This document shows, in pieces, positions 56,085 through 64,000 of a stretch of 64,000 bases of DNA. The translations under genes were made by a program, and so were the position numbers. Each line of letters starts with the position of its first letter. The first letter of the stretch is position 1. The stretch lies in contig NZ_RZRU01000009.1 of the NCBI RefSeq assembly GCF_003997495.1, forward strand, positions 124,001-188,000, read 5' to 3'. The stretch is from Mesorhizobium sp. M7A.F.Ca.US.008.03.1.1. GTDB taxonomy: Bacteria; Pseudomonadota; Alphaproteobacteria; Rhizobiales; Rhizobiaceae. The notes beneath the pieces were generated by a model. It did not search any database, was not told where the DNA came from, and saw only the letters and a program-made list of their open reading frames with translations.

Positions 56085-56771
56085 TCACGGCTTTTGATTC
56101 AGGCCGGAAACCTGCCGCTGGCCAGTTTTGTACAGCTGGGCAGCCTCGTCCATAGCGGAGACAACGTCGCTGTCGGAGAGCTGCGGGAACCGCAGATAAT
56201 GGTGGCCCAAGGCCCGGAACTGTCCTGGCTGACTAAGGCAGACCACACGATCCGCTTCCTGTTCCAGCGCGGCGACTGTCTCTTGCGGTGAAACGGGAAC
56301 TGCCACGACGATTTCCCTCGGTGACCGGCGCTTGAGGGCGCGGATCGCGATTTTCATGGTCGTACCGGTTGCGGCCCCGTCATCGACGATGATCGCGATC
56401 CTTCCCGCGATCGACATCGGTTTATTCTTACCTCGATAGGCAACGCGCCGGCGTTCGAGTTCGGGACGCTCATTTGCAATCAAGACACGTAAGGCGTCGT
56501 CGTTGAGGCCATAGGTCTCGACAATTTCACGGTTCAGCACGACCTCCCCAGGGTCGCCATCGACGATCGCGGCAACAGCCAACTCGGGATTGCCCGGGGC
56601 GCCGACCTTGCGGACGATAAGCAGGTCAAGAGGAGCGTTGAGGGCTTTGGCCACTTCCACTGCGACGGGCACGCCGCCACGTGGCAATGCCAGTACGACG
56701 GGCCGATGCAGTTGAAGCCTGCTCAATTCCAGGCCAAGCTTCACTCCAGCGTCTTCCCGGTCACTGAACAT
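56085..56771 (-). CDS. Phosphoribosyltransferase
   Basis: 228 residues of the type I PRTase fold. PRPP signature IIVDDGAATGTTMKIAIRAL, N-terminal RPVVLALPRGGVPVAVEVAK and LLIVRKVGAPGNPELAVAAI are characteristic of the large, uncharacterised branch often found with Usp and DUF2267 genes. The natural base is unknown. It is encoded three bases after the DUF2267 stop and 19 bp before the PPOX-like gene. Confidence 0.87.
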   Translation of the reverse strand: MFSDREDAGVKLGLELSRLQLHRPVVLALPRGGVPVAVEVAKALNAPLDLLIVRKVGAPGNPELAVAAIVDGDPGEVVLNREIVETYGLNDDALRVLIANERPELERRRVAYRGKNKPMSIAGRIAIIVDDGAATGTTMKIAIRALKRRSPREIVVAVPVSPQETVAALEQEADRVVCLSQPGQFRALGHHYLRFPQLSDSDVVSAMDEAAQLYKTGQRQVSGLNQKP

Positions 56772-56774
56772 CGA

Positions 56775-57209
56775 TCAATCCACCGGCCACAGTTTTCGCA
56801 GCGACTTCTTCATCGAGTTTCTGACCTGCGCGATCTCACCATGCGAAATGTGACGGTCGAGAAGATTAAACACAGCACTGATCGCGACATCGAAATCGAC
56901 GTCATCGTCATAGCCAAAACAATGTCTGACACTGAGAACGAAATCGCGTTTCTTGCGTTCACCACCAGGTCCGGCCGGGTTCCAACCTTCGAAGTACATG
57001 CCGCGAATCAGAACGGGAAGCTGGGCCGAAAGATCGGCCATCTCCGATTCCGGCAACCAGTCCCGGATTGTGTGCAGAACGGACCTAAGAAGTCGGCACG
57101 CGCTAGGTTCGCTCCAGCAAAGGTCCGCAGCGAGCTCTCTCACCCACAGTTGTGCCTGTTTTGAGGCATGCGTGAAGTCAGCAAAGGAAGTGTGAGAAAT
57201 ATGGCTCAT
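56775..57209 (-). CDS. DUF2267 protein
   Basis: 144 residues from ATG 57209, preceded by TTGAGGACG. The two-repeat DUF2267 pattern is visible: CRLLRSVLHTIRDWLPESEM with LSAQLPVLIRGMYFEGW, and VRHCFGYDDDVDFDVAISAV with GEIAQVRNSMKKSLRKLWP. The family resembles an all-helical bacterial stress protein without known activity. Its likely promoter box lies inside the 3' end of hemA. Confidence 0.88.
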   Translation of the reverse strand: MSHISHTSFADFTHASKQAQLWVRELAADLCWSEPSACRLLRSVLHTIRDWLPESEMADLSAQLPVLIRGMYFEGWNPAGPGGERKKRDFVLSVRHCFGYDDDVDFDVAISAVFNLLDRHISHGEIAQVRNSMKKSLRKLWPVD

Positions 57210-57220
57210 GACGGTCGTCC

Positions 57221-58612
57221 TCAATGATCTACTCTATTCTGGCGCATCGGGCGCCTGCGAGCCTTGAGCCGGATCAAATTGCGGGAATTGTCTCGCCGGG
57301 CATTGGACGTCGGCCGTGATGGCGCTGGCGCGACCTCAGCCGCCGATTTCTGCATCAGCAGCGGAATGATCCGGTCGCTCTTGGCGACAGCGGGCCGGCC
57401 TGCCGAACCGTAGGGAATGCCCAGCGCGTCCCATGTCTCGACCAGCGCGTCCTGCAGTCCCGCGATCAGCTGATCGGTGTGGAACGGCGTCGGCGTGATG
57501 CGTAGCCGCTCGGTGCCGCGCGGCACGGTCGGATAGTTGATTGGCTGGATGTAGATGCCGTGCACGCCGAGCAGGCGGTCGCTGGCCATCTTGCAAAGCT
57601 CGGGATCGCCGACCAGCAGCGGCACGATATGGGTGGGCGACTCCATCACCGGCAGGCCGGCGGCGCTGAGGACCTCCTTGGTCCGCGTCGCCTGGCGCTG
57701 CTGCGCGTCGCGTTCGGCCTGCGAGCGCTTCAGATGGCGGATCGAGGTGGTGGCGGCAGCGGCAATGGCCGGTGGCAGCGCTGTGGTGAAGATGAAGCCC
57801 GGCGCATAGGAGCGCACGGCGTCGATGATGGCGCTGTTGCCGGCGATGTAGCCGCCGAGCGTGCCGAATGCCTTGGCGAGCGTGCCTTCGATGATGTCGA
57901 TGCGGTCGGCCAGCCCCTCGCGCTCGGTGATACCGCCGCCGCGCGGGCCGTACATGCCGACGGCATGGACCTCGTCGATATAGGTCATGGCGTTGTAGCG
58001 CTCAGCGAGTTCGACGATCTGCCGGATCGGCGCGATGTCGCCATCCATCGAATAGACGCTCTCGAACACGATCAGCTTGGCGCGCTCGCGGCCCGCCGCT
58101 TGCAACAGGCTTTCCAGGTGCGCGACGTCATTGTGGCGGAAGATCTTCTTTTCGGCGCCCGAGCGCCGCACGCCCTCGATCATCGAAGCGTGGTTCAACT
58201 CGTCCGAGATGATCAGGCAGTTAGGCAACAGCCGCGCAATGGTCGAGATCGACGCTTCGTTGGAGACGAAGCCGGAGGTGAAGACAAGAGCTGCTTCCTT
58301 GTCGTGCAGGTCGGCCAGTTCCACTTCGAGTTCGACCAGCGGATTGCTGGTGCCGGAAATGTTGCGGGTGCCGCCGGCGCCCCAACCCATTTTGCCGGCC
58401 GCATTCTGGAACGCGGCGATGACATCAGGGTGCTGGCCCATGCCGAGATAATCGTTGGAGCACCAGACGGTGATTTCCTCGGCACGGCCATTGGAACGCC
58501 AGATGGCGCGCGGAAACTTGCCTGCAAGGCGCTCGAGGTCGGCGAAGACACGATAGCGACGCTCCGCGTGGAGCTGGTCGATCGCTTCCTCGAAGAACCG
58601 CTGATAGTTCAT
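57221..58612 (-). CDS. hemA: 5-Aminolevulinate synthase
   Basis: 463 residues. Condenses glycine and succinyl-CoA with pyridoxal phosphate, the first step of haem synthesis in alphaproteobacteria. Motifs: [44 protein letters not shown] and the Schiff-base Lys in [15 protein letters not shown]. The enzyme core ends near residue 405; about 55 extra, Arg-rich residues follow ([32 protein letters not shown]). A FixK/FNR-like box upstream suggests oxygen-regulated haem supply, matching the cytochromes nearby. A second housekeeping hemA elsewhere is possible. Confidence 0.95.
   Translation of the reverse strand: MNYQRFFEEAIDQLHAERRYRVFADLERLAGKFPRAIWRSNGRAEEITVWCSNDYLGMGQHPDVIAAFQNAAGKMGWGAGGTRNISGTSNPLVELEVELADLHDKEAALVFTSGFVSNEASISTIARLLPNCLIISDELNHASMIEGVRRSGAEKKIFRHNDVAHLESLLQAAGRERAKLIVFESVYSMDGDIAPIRQIVELAERYNAMTYIDEVHAVGMYGPRGGGITEREGLADRIDIIEGTLAKAFGTLGGYIAGNSAIIDAVRSYAPGFIFTTALPPAIAAAATTSIRHLKRSQAERDAQQRQATRTKEVLSAAGLPVMESPTHIVPLLVGDPELCKMASDRLLGVHGIYIQPINYPTVPRGTERLRITPTPFHTDQLIAGLQDALVETWDALGIPYGSAGRPAVAKSDRIIPLLMQKSAAEVAPAPSRPTSNARRDNSRNLIRLKARRRPMRQNRVDH
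57264..57277 (-). promoter_or_regulatory. FixK/FNR-type box inside the 3' end of hemA
   Basis: Minus strand TTGATCCGGCTCAA, centred 62 bp before ATG 57209 of the DUF2267 gene; predicted leader about 20 nt. It falls within the extra C-terminal codons of hemA (NLIRLKA). Confidence 0.55.
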
Positions 58613-58710
58613 ATCCGAATTTCCTTGTGTGCTCGCCGTTGCGCTGCGGGCATCGGCTACACCGTACTTGGCAAGGGGTTGGACGTAACCCTTTGAGGGA
58701 ACGGACGACC

Positions 58711-58724
58711 TTGATTCATGTCAA
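58711..58724 (-). promoter_or_regulatory. FixK/FNR-type box before hemA
   Basis: TTGATTCATGTCAA, centred 105 bp before ATG 58612; predicted leader about 64 nt. Confidence 0.65.
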
Positions 58725-58748
58725 AATCACGACTCCGAGGCTCCTTCC

Positions 58749-59573
58749 TCAGTTCGATATGAAGCGATGCAATGATCCGCTGCGCAGCACAGAACGCGTC
58801 ACGCCGCCAAAGGTCCTCTCCAGTACCCGGCTATGACCGTAGCCACCGAGAACAATGAGATCGGCCGCAATATCCTGTCCGATCTGCAGGAGGATTTCCG
58901 CCGGTTCGGAGCGGCGCGCATCCAAGATTTCCGACCGCGCCTTCACCCCGTGGCGCGTCAGATAGAGTTCGACATCCGCCACATTTCCCCTGGGCCCAGT
59001 ATTCCCATTGTCTACGGTGGCGATCACGACATCCCTGGCGGTGATCAGGAAAGGCATAGCGTCGATGACGGCACGTCGCGCTTCCCGGGTATCATTCCAC
59101 GCAATCAGGATGCTTTCGGCCTTGATCGGTGCCAATGGGTCGGATGCCACGAGTATCGGACGGCCGGCCGCGAGGATGAGACTTGCCGGATCCAGCATAC
59201 GATGACGGTCGACCACCAGATCGGCCGAAGGCGAGCCAATGAGGATCAAGTCGGCGGCACGCGCATTGAGTGCAAGTTGGCGCGTGGGATTGCCTATCTC
59301 TCCGCGCCACGAGGCACGGTTGCTGCCTTTGACGATGCTCAGGAATTCCTCTCTCAGGCAGTCGAGGCGACCTTCTATCTCCTCCACCTGACACCACAAC
59401 GCCTTGGTCGCGGCCTGGTCATCAGTGCCGGTCGGCAGGACAAAATGCGGCTCGGCGGCGCAGAAGCCAATCAGGTCGGCCTCGAGCCGTTGAGCAAGAT
59501 CCCATGCCATCGCGATGCGTGGCGCGGCGATCGCGTCCGCGTCCAGTTGAACCATGATCGTCTTGAAAGCCAT
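58749..59573 (-). CDS. Tandem-domain universal stress protein
   Basis: 274 residues. N-terminal Usp domain (FKTIMVQLDADAIAAPRIAM; ADLILIGSPSADLVVDRHRM) and C-terminal Usp domain with the ATP loop GGYGHSRVLERTFGGVTRSV. It is a paralogue of the protein at 54700 but distant in sequence. A FixK/FNR box lies 56 bp upstream. HemA is encoded next on the same strand but has its own box. Confidence 0.9.
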   Translation of the reverse strand: MAFKTIMVQLDADAIAAPRIAMAWDLAQRLEADLIGFCAAEPHFVLPTGTDDQAATKALWCQVEEIEGRLDCLREEFLSIVKGSNRASWRGEIGNPTRQLALNARAADLILIGSPSADLVVDRHRMLDPASLILAAGRPILVASDPLAPIKAESILIAWNDTREARRAVIDAMPFLITARDVVIATVDNGNTGPRGNVADVELYLTRHGVKARSEILDARRSEPAEILLQIGQDIAADLIVLGGYGHSRVLERTFGGVTRSVLRSGSLHRFISN

Positions 59574-59628
59574 CGCGTCATTCCATCTGCGGTTGACGCG
59601 ACTTGGCCATCAAATGGAGGGAGGCACC

Positions 59629-59642
59629 TTGATGCGGGTCAA
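59629..59642 (-). promoter_or_regulatory. FixK/FNR-type box before the second universal stress protein gene
   Basis: TTGATGCGGGTCAA, identical to the arcD box; centred 62 bp before ATG 59573, predicted leader about 21 nt. Confidence 0.7.
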
Positions 59643-59699
59643 ACGCGCAACGAAACCGGTTGATGCCGGCACGCTCGTACAGTCCGCAAGGCCATAGGG

Positions 59700-59713
59700 T
59701 TGATCCTGATCAA
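59700..59713 (+). promoter_or_regulatory. FixK/FNR-type box before the phasin gene
   Basis: TTGATCCTGATCAA (perfect TTGAT-N4-ATCAA), centred 68 bp before ATG 59775; predicted leader about 27 nt. Confidence 0.75.
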
Positions 59714-59774
59714 GGACATGACGACGAATGGCGTCAACGTCGCACTGTGGAGATTCAGAACGGAGTAGCCGATA

Positions 59775-60158
59775 ATGCACACCCAGCCCGAACCATCCTC
59801 ATTCGGCACACAATTGTTGCCGATTGCGGGAAATGGCCAGAAGTTCTTCCTTGCTGCCGCGTCTCTTCAAGTGCACGCCTTCAAGGCGATGATGCGCTAC
59901 AACGTCGAAACGCTGGCATTTCTGAAGCATCGTTGCGAACAGGACGTCAAGCTGGCCGACGATCTCATCACCGGTCCGGAGTTCAATGACGCTTTCGACA
60001 TCTTTGCTGCTTTCCTGCAGAATGCGACATCGCAATATGTCAGCGAAGCCGGTAAGGTCGCGACACTGACCTCCAGGGTTGCTTCGGAAACGGCCAAGCG
60101 GGTTCGCGAGGAAGCCAGAACCGCGATCGAGGACGCAGCGGCGAAGACAGTCGCGTAG
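59775..60158 (+). CDS. Phasin family protein
   Basis: 127 residues, helical and amphipathic: LQVHAFKAMMRYNVETLAFL, DIFAAFLQNATSQYVSEAGK, ARTAIEDAAAKTVA. It matches the Phasin_2-type proteins that coat polyhydroxyalkanoate granules in rhizobia; granule turnover is linked to low oxygen and carbon excess. A perfect FixK box precedes it. The cytochrome c gene at 60184 follows after 25 bp and is probably in the same transcript. Confidence 0.8.
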   Translation: MHTQPEPSSFGTQLLPIAGNGQKFFLAAASLQVHAFKAMMRYNVETLAFLKHRCEQDVKLADDLITGPEFNDAFDIFAAFLQNATSQYVSEAGKVATLTSRVASETAKRVREEARTAIEDAAAKTVA

Positions 60159-60183
60159 ATCGGCAATGCGGAGGTCGGCAAAC

Positions 60184-60525
60184 ATGACCAACTTTTGCAG
60201 GCGTCGTCGTCTGCCGGCTTCCGTCCTTGCACTGATGCTATTCGGACATATGAATCCAGCCCTGGCCGATAGCTTAACTGATCACGGAAAGGCGTTGGTG
60301 GAAGTCAATTGCGCCCGCTGCCACGCCATTGGAAAAACCGACAAGAGCAGGCATCCTGACGCTCCGGCGTTCCGCACCTTGTCAAAGCGATATCCGATCA
60401 CCGATCTCGAGGAGGCCCTCGCTGAGGGGATTTCGACTGGCCATCCAGACATGCCTGAGTGGATCGCCAGCCCCGACCAGATCAACGCAATTATCGCTTA
60501 CATCAGCACCTTGCAGCAACCGTGA
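60184..60525 (+). CDS. Small periplasmic cytochrome c
   Basis: 113 residues from ATG 60184 (GGAGGT eight bases upstream). Signal peptide (RRRRLPASVLALMLFGHMNP, cleavage near ALA), one haem site CARCH (VNCARCHAIGKTDKSRHPDA), axial Met probably in HPDMPEW. Class I cytochrome c of about 9 kDa when mature. It shares the phasin promoter. An inverted repeat at 60562-60583 probably ends the transcript. Confidence 0.9.
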   Translation: MTNFCRRRRLPASVLALMLFGHMNPALADSLTDHGKALVEVNCARCHAIGKTDKSRHPDAPAFRTLSKRYPITDLEEALAEGISTGHPDMPEWIASPDQINAIIAYISTLQQP

Positions 60526-60561
60526 TCGGGGCTGTGGACGCGGCAGCCCACCGAACCTGAC

Positions 60562-60583
60562 GCCTCCATTGCACAATGGAGGC
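60562..60583. terminator. Hairpin between converging genes
   Basis: GCCTCCATTG (60562-60571) and CAATGGAGGC (60574-60583) form a perfect 10-bp inverted repeat with a 2-bp spacer, between the stops of the cytochrome c gene and the minus-strand gene ending at 60632. There is no U-tract, so termination is inferred from position. Confidence 0.5.
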
Positions 60584-60631
60584 TATCGATCTGGTGGCTG
60601 TTAACGCGCCAGCAAACCGGCTCGTACCAAG

Positions 60632-61018
60632 CTAGGGCAACATCCTGTCAGCTGCACGGAAGAACGACCGAGCATGCGCCACGATCTGGGCCTCGGTGGG
60701 ATGATCAGCAGGTTCGACGCCGATGATGTGATCCTTCAAGTGGGCATGGTGGTCGCGTATATGCTTTGCCAACTCGTCTTTTGCTGATCCTGGCCCCACG
60801 ATCAGCCATTCTTTCGCCGGCTGCAGCGCCGCGACGATGTCCTGGTAGAAGGACTGGTTTTCCGGTGCACGCTTGCCGTCGACGGTGCCTGCCTTGTTGT
60901 GGGTCTGATGATGCGCAAGCGTGGTGGCAAGCCTAAGGCTCTCGGCCGATTCACGATTGAAGAAAAACACCTTGGCTTCGCGATGGTCCAGCCAGGCAAC
61001 GGCATGTTGGGTCTGCAT
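60632..61018 (-). CDS. baeRF/eRF1-like 'translational machinery' protein
   Basis: 128 residues: HAVAWLDHREAKVFFFNRES at the start, EWLIVGPGSAKDELAKHIRD and DHIIGVEPADHPTEAQIVAH later. This matches small proteins annotated as translational machinery or bacterial eRF1-domain proteins in rhizobia; the middle fold resembles ribosome-release or archaeal Pelota/eRF1 domain 3. The actual function is unproved. ATG 61018 has AAGGATG upstream. Confidence 0.75.
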   Translation of the reverse strand: MQTQHAVAWLDHREAKVFFFNRESAESLRLATTLAHHQTHNKAGTVDGKRAPENQSFYQDIVAALQPAKEWLIVGPGSAKDELAKHIRDHHAHLKDHIIGVEPADHPTEAQIVAHARSFFRAADRMLP

Positions 61019-61087
61019 ATTGATACATCCTTGAGGCTATAGTTGAGGAATGAGCGCAATCAACCCGACGAGACGTCCTCACGCGGG

Positions 61088-61327
61088 CTAAGACTCCAGC
61101 GTCGCCAGGATCGAGCCGGGCTCGATGACGGTATTCGCAATGGCGACAATCGTCGCGCGGCCACCTGCCGGCGCGACAATCTCGTGCAGCGCGTCTTCAA
61201 CGCGAACTTCGGCTATTCGCTCTCCGGCCTTGATTGTGTCACCGCTCGTAATGAACCAGCGCTCCAGGATGCCCTCCGGCAACATGCTGGACGCCCACAG
61301 GGCTTCATCGACCTTGATATAGTGCAT
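61088..61327 (-). CDS. Single lipoyl/biotinyl-type domain without the modifiable lysine
   Basis: 79 residues from ATG 61327. The beta-barrel pattern is that of biotin/lipoyl attachment domains: LERWFITSGDTIKAGERIAE, then EIVAPAGGRATIVAIANTVI and EPGSILATLES. At the tip of the hairpin, where E2 domains have ETDKA, this protein has RVEDA, so Asp replaces the lysine that carries lipoate or biotin. It is thus unlikely to be a normal swinging arm unless modified elsewhere. A perfect FixK/FNR dyad lies 51 bp upstream. Confidence 0.83.
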   Translation of the reverse strand: MHYIKVDEALWASSMLPEGILERWFITSGDTIKAGERIAEVRVEDALHEIVAPAGGRATIVAIANTVIEPGSILATLES

Positions 61328-61377
61328 CGCAATTCTCCCTATGCCGGCGAATGATATGCGCTCGCGCAGCACGGTCC

Positions 61378-61391
61378 TTGATCCCGATCAA
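61378..61391 (-). promoter_or_regulatory. FixK/FNR-type box before the lipoyl-like gene
   Basis: TTGATCCCGATCAA, perfect dyad centred 57 bp before ATG 61327; predicted leader about 16 nt. Confidence 0.75.
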
Positions 61392-61428
61392 TCGGCGCAC
61401 GACGCAGGGTGCTGCAATCGCGCGGCGT

Positions 61429-61442
61429 TTGACGGCGATCAA
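61429..61442 (+). promoter_or_regulatory. FixK/FNR-like box in the region before the gene at 61691
   Basis: TTGACGGCGATCAA fits TTGA-N6-TCAA with one half-site changed. If active on the + strand it would start transcripts near 61477. Confidence 0.45.
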
Positions 61443-61690
61443 TTTCTGATGCGGCAGCTGTCCTAAGGATGGCCGGCCGTCGACGGAGTGAGGTCATGAA
61501 GCATTACAGAGAAAGGCAGCCGTCGCGATGAGCGTCCGATCAGACATTGGCGCTGCGTTCGCAATCAATTGGGTTGCCCGCGCCGTGCATGTGATCGGCA
61601 CCGATGCCGATATGGCGTCTACCGCAAGAACTGTTAGCCACGGCAGCCCGACGCCCGGCAACGCGTGTGCTGTTTCGGCGATTCCAGAAA
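61443..61690. other. Region with conflicting short frames
   Basis: A 68-codon + frame opens at ATG 61528 and another at 61604 that continues into the gene at 61691. Neither has a convincing ribosome-binding site. A frameshift that split one gene is possible but I cannot show it. Confidence 0.35.
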
Positions 61691-61963
61691 ATGATGCAGA
61701 TCAATGCGCAACGCATCGTTTGCGAAGATTTTGATGCGATGTGGAACCCTATCCTAAGCGCACCTTATGGTCGCCATCTCGAACTCGCCGTCTTCGACGA
61801 GGAGGGGGCGCATGCGCTGGTATTTCCCTGCATAAAGAGCCGCGAAGGTTGGAAAAATGCCGCCACCGGCGCCCGTGTCGACATCCGTCCGACCCACTGG
61901 CGCGAGTGGGAAGAGGAGAAGGTTCAGGCCAGCACTGGCAACCCTTTTGAAGGTTCTCCCTAG
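61691..61963 (+). CDS. Hypothetical protein
   Basis: 90 residues from ATG 61691 (MMQINAQRIVCEDFDAMWNP), the point where the sequence starts to look conserved: PYGRHLELAVFDEEGAHALV, FPCIKSREGWKNAATGARVD, THWREWEEEKV. The same frame is open back to 61604. No membrane segment or known domain. It overlaps the end of fixJ by 4 bp on the opposite strand. The role is unknown; its position suggests a member of the low-oxygen island. Confidence 0.6.
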   Translation: MMQINAQRIVCEDFDAMWNPILSAPYGRHLELAVFDEEGAHALVFPCIKSREGWKNAATGARVDIRPTHWREWEEEKVQASTGNPFEGSP

Positions 61964-62574
61964 GGTCGGGATTCCACGATCAGCGCCATGCGCACGAGAT
62001 GTGACAGGCTGCTTGCGCCCATTTTGCTCATGACATTGGCCCGGTGGATTTCGACCGTGCGCGGGCTGATCCCAAGATCGTAGGCAATCGTCTTGTTCGG
62101 CAGGCCCGAAACAAGTCCATCCAGCACCTGCCGCTCGCGTTCTGACAAGGTCGACAGACGCGCGCGGATATCCGCAGACTGGGGATGCGCCGCGTTCGCC
62201 TGGTTCCGGTTGGCCAGCGCGGAGCGGATCGCCTCGATCAGAATTTCGTCGTCGAACGGCTTCTCGATGAAATCGGCAGCGCCTTCCTTCATGGCCTGAA
62301 CGGCAAGCGCTACGTCGGCATGGCCCGTCATGACAATAACCGGAATTGTATGTCCGCCCCCTCTGAGCTGGCGCAGGAACTCGATGCCGTCTATGCCCGG
62401 CATGCGCACGTCGGTGACGATGCAGCCGTCGAGATGGCCAGTCGCCGTTGAGAGAAAAGCGGTGGCCGATTCGTGCAGGCGTACGGCGAAGTCTGCTGTC
62501 GCCAGAAGAAAACCGAGCGATTTGCGGACGTCGACATCGTCGTCGACCACGTGCACCAGATCACTGTCGGCCAT
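61960..62574 (-). CDS. fixJ: Response regulator FixJ
   Basis: 204 residues. Receiver domain 1-120: acidic pocket [12 protein letters not shown], phospho-acceptor Asp in [33 protein letters not shown] and EKPFDD. LuxR/NarL-type HTH at the C-terminus: [55 protein letters not shown]. It overlaps fixL by 14 bp, so the pair is translationally coupled. Phosphorylated FixJ activates fixK; a candidate site lies before the fixK gene at 36.4 kb. Confidence 0.95.
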   Translation of the reverse strand: MADSDLVHVVDDDVDVRKSLGFLLATADFAVRLHESATAFLSTATGHLDGCIVTDVRMPGIDGIEFLRQLRGGGHTIPVIVMTGHADVALAVQAMKEGAADFIEKPFDDEILIEAIRSALANRNQANAAHPQSADIRARLSTLSERERQVLDGLVSGLPNKTIAYDLGISPRTVEIHRANVMSKMGASSLSHLVRMALIVESRP

Positions 62575-64000
62575 TTGTGATCTCTTCCTTCTCTACGATG
62601 CGCAAGGTGAAGCGGAAAGCGGTTCCGCCGGCCGGCATGACCTCGGCCCATATATGGCCACCGTGCGATTCAACGATGGTGCGGCAAATGGAAAGGCCGA
62701 CACCCATGCCTTGCTTCTTGGTCGTTACAAACGGCTGGAAGAGCTGGGCCGAGACCTCCGGCGCGAGACCCGGGCCTGTATCGATCACGCTTACCTCGGC
62801 CATCCCATCATCCCGGGCAATGGTTGTGACTTTCAATTCGCGGCGCGGCGCGTCCTGCATGGCCTCCACCGCGTTGCGCATCAGGTTGAGCAGAACCTGC
62901 TGAATCTGGATGCGATCGGTCAAGACCAGTTCGGCGGCAGGGTCAAGCTTGTAGCTGACGAGAAGGTTTATCTCCCGCGCGCCGACCAAGGCCAGCGATG
63001 CGGCTTCCTCGATCAGCATCGGCAGCCGTTCGACCTGGCGCTCGCTTTCGCCCCTGGCTACAAAATCCCTCAGGTGACGGATGACGTCGCCTGCCCGCAA
63101 GGCCTGCTCAGCTGCCTTTTCGACCGCATCCCGAAGCATAGGCGCATTCTCGTCCTGGCTCTTCTCAAGCAGCCGACGACTGCCTTTGAGGTAGTTCGTA
63201 ATCGCAGTCAGTGGCTGGTTGATCTCATGGGCAAGCGTTGAAGCCATTTCGCCAAGTGCTGTAAAGCGCGCCATGTGGAGGAGCTCCTGCTGCTGCTCCT
63301 GGATTCTTGCCTCCGCCCGGTGGCGTTCGGTCAGGTCGCGGCAGAAGCCGGTAAAGAAGCGTCCGGTTCCCGGATGCATCTCGCCGACGGAAAGCTCCAT
63401 CGGGAAAGTCGTGCCATCCTTGCGCGCGCCGGTAACCGTCCGGCCGAGCCCGATGATCCGGCGCTCTCCTGTCGTCAGGTAGCGAAGCAGATAGGCATCA
63501 TGCTCGTCGCGGTAGGGCGAGGGCATCAGCATTTTCACGTTTTGACCTATGACTTCGCTTGACTGATAGCCGAACAGCGTTTCGGCAGCGGTGCTGAAGG
63601 ATTGAATCCCACCCTGTTCGTCGATGACGACCATCGCGTCCGGCACTGTTGCCAGGATCGACCGCAAATGGTCCTCACGCAGCCGAAGTGCTGCGTTTGC
63701 AAAGGACAGGTCACTGACATCCGTGCCTTCAACGAAGATCGCGGTGATACGGCCATCGTCGGCCTTGACCGGCTGATAGACAAAATCAAGGATGCGCTCC
63801 TCGACCGGCCCGTCGGCTTTGTTGCGAAGGCCAACCTTCACCCCGTGGCCGATGTAGGGCTCGCCGGTCGTGTACACGTGGTCCAGATGTTCGAAAAATT
63901 CATTCCCTTCGAGCTCGGGAAAGGCGTCCCTTACTGACTTTCCAATCACGTGCCTGTGGCCAATCAATCGCTGGTAGGCGGCATTGGTCAATTCGAAAAC
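62561..64000 (-). CDS. fixL: Oxygen-sensor histidine kinase FixL (5' end outside the window)
   Basis: About 480 codons are visible; the frame is open at the window edge. Order: part of an N-terminal PAS ([20 protein letters not shown]), then the haem PAS ([20 protein letters not shown]), with the proximal haem His in [13 protein letters not shown] and distal Arg in [11 protein letters not shown]-beta motif [14 protein letters not shown], phospho-acceptor His in [21 protein letters not shown] box [10 protein letters not shown] and G boxes [18 protein letters not shown]. Ligand oxygen keeps the kinase off, so FixJ is phosphorylated at low oxygen. No membrane segment is seen in the visible part, so it may be a soluble FixL. 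Confidence 0.95.
   Translation of the reverse strand, partial: VFELTNAAYQRLIGHRHVIGKSVRDAFPELEGNEFFEHLDHVYTTGEPYIGHGVKVGLRNKADGPVEERILDFVYQPVKADDGRITAIFVEGTDVSDLSFANAALRLREDHLRSILATVPDAMVVIDEQGGIQSFSTAAETLFGYQSSEVIGQNVKMLMPSPYRDEHDAYLLRYLTTGERRIIGLGRTVTGARKDGTTFPMELSVGEMHPGTGRFFTGFCRDLTERHRAEARIQEQQQELLHMARFTALGEMASTLAHEINQPLTAITNYLKGSRRLLEKSQDENAPMLRDAVEKAAEQALRAGDVIRHLRDFVARGESERQVERLPMLIEEAASLALVGAREINLLVSYKLDPAAELVLTDRIQIQQVLLNLMRNAVEAMQDAPRRELKVTTIARDDGMAEVSVIDTGPGLAPEVSAQLFQPFVTTKKQGMGVGLSICRTIVESHGGHIWAEVMPAGGTAFRFTLRIVEKEEITNGRQ

Noticed and set aside
61047..61063. TTGA...GCAA spacing-9 site before the baeRF-like gene
   Set aside because: Half-sites are nine bases apart instead of six, so it does not fit a FixK/FNR dyad.

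Overview
The window looks like chromosomal DNA of a GC-rich alphaproteobacterium of the Hyphomicrobiales, most likely Mesorhizobium or a close relative. This is an inference from gene content: a ppiD/tpiA/secG/pyrG housekeeping block, DUF982 and DUF1194 proteins, HWE-type histidine kinases, a haem-binding FixL with FixJ and a FixK, and an alphaproteobacterial-type 5-aminolevulinate synthase. I saw no tRNA, rRNA, CRISPR array, prophage or intact insertion sequence.

Region 1 (1-5.6 kb) is housekeeping: the 5' end of a PpiD-like foldase (minus strand), then tpiA, secG, an L,D-transpeptidase, pyrG and a DUF1697 gene. Region 2 (5.6-16.6 kb) is nutrient uptake: an NCS1 nucleobase/hydantoin-type permease, then a LysR regulator divergent from a tight operon for an M17 aminopeptidase, an S33 iminopeptidase and a complete five-gene Dpp/Opp-type ABC transporter, which reads as a dedicated peptide import and cleavage unit. 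Region 3 (16.6-28.7 kb) is mixed accessory DNA: DUF982, a DUF1194 vWA-like secreted protein, a membrane protein, an EamA transporter broken by a frameshift at an A6 tract, a BTAD/TPR regulator, a cluster of two HWE sensor kinases with a stand-alone receiver, and an AraC regulator with a decayed partial copy beside it. Region 4 (29.5-36.3 kb) holds an outer-membrane-type beta-barrel protein, a Tat-dependent sulfatase next to its formylglycine-generating enzyme, a lipoprotein alpha/beta hydrolase and a large MscS channel.

Region 5 (36.4-64 kb) is the most coherent part: an oxygen-limitation island. FixL (haem PAS) and FixJ lie at the right end and a cysteine-poor FixK at the left end, with a plausible FixJ site in front of fixK. 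Between them are the arginine deiminase pathway (arcDABC), b- and c-type cytochromes, a cupredoxin, an NAD(P)H:quinone oxidoreductase-like protein, a thioredoxin, a metal P-type ATPase, a Pat-like acyl-CoA synthetase/acetyltransferase, an APH/kinase fusion, two universal stress proteins, a phosphoribosyltransferase, a DUF2267 protein, hemA, a phasin, a baeRF-like protein and a lipoyl-like carrier.

Reading promoter regions by eye, I found fourteen 14-bp sites fitting TTG(A/C)-N6-(T/G)CAA, the FixK/FNR consensus, plus one that misses it by a base. Nearly all lie about 55-140 bp upstream of a start codon. Assuming activation from -41.5, most predict 5' leaders of roughly 15-75 nt. They extend from the araC-like gene at 28.7 kb to the lipoyl-like gene at 61.4 kb, and I found no comparable site in the first 28 kb. 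Within the island are remnants of duplication: a 160-bp 3' fragment of the cupredoxin gene, and the araC-like 5' fragment that kept its promoter box.
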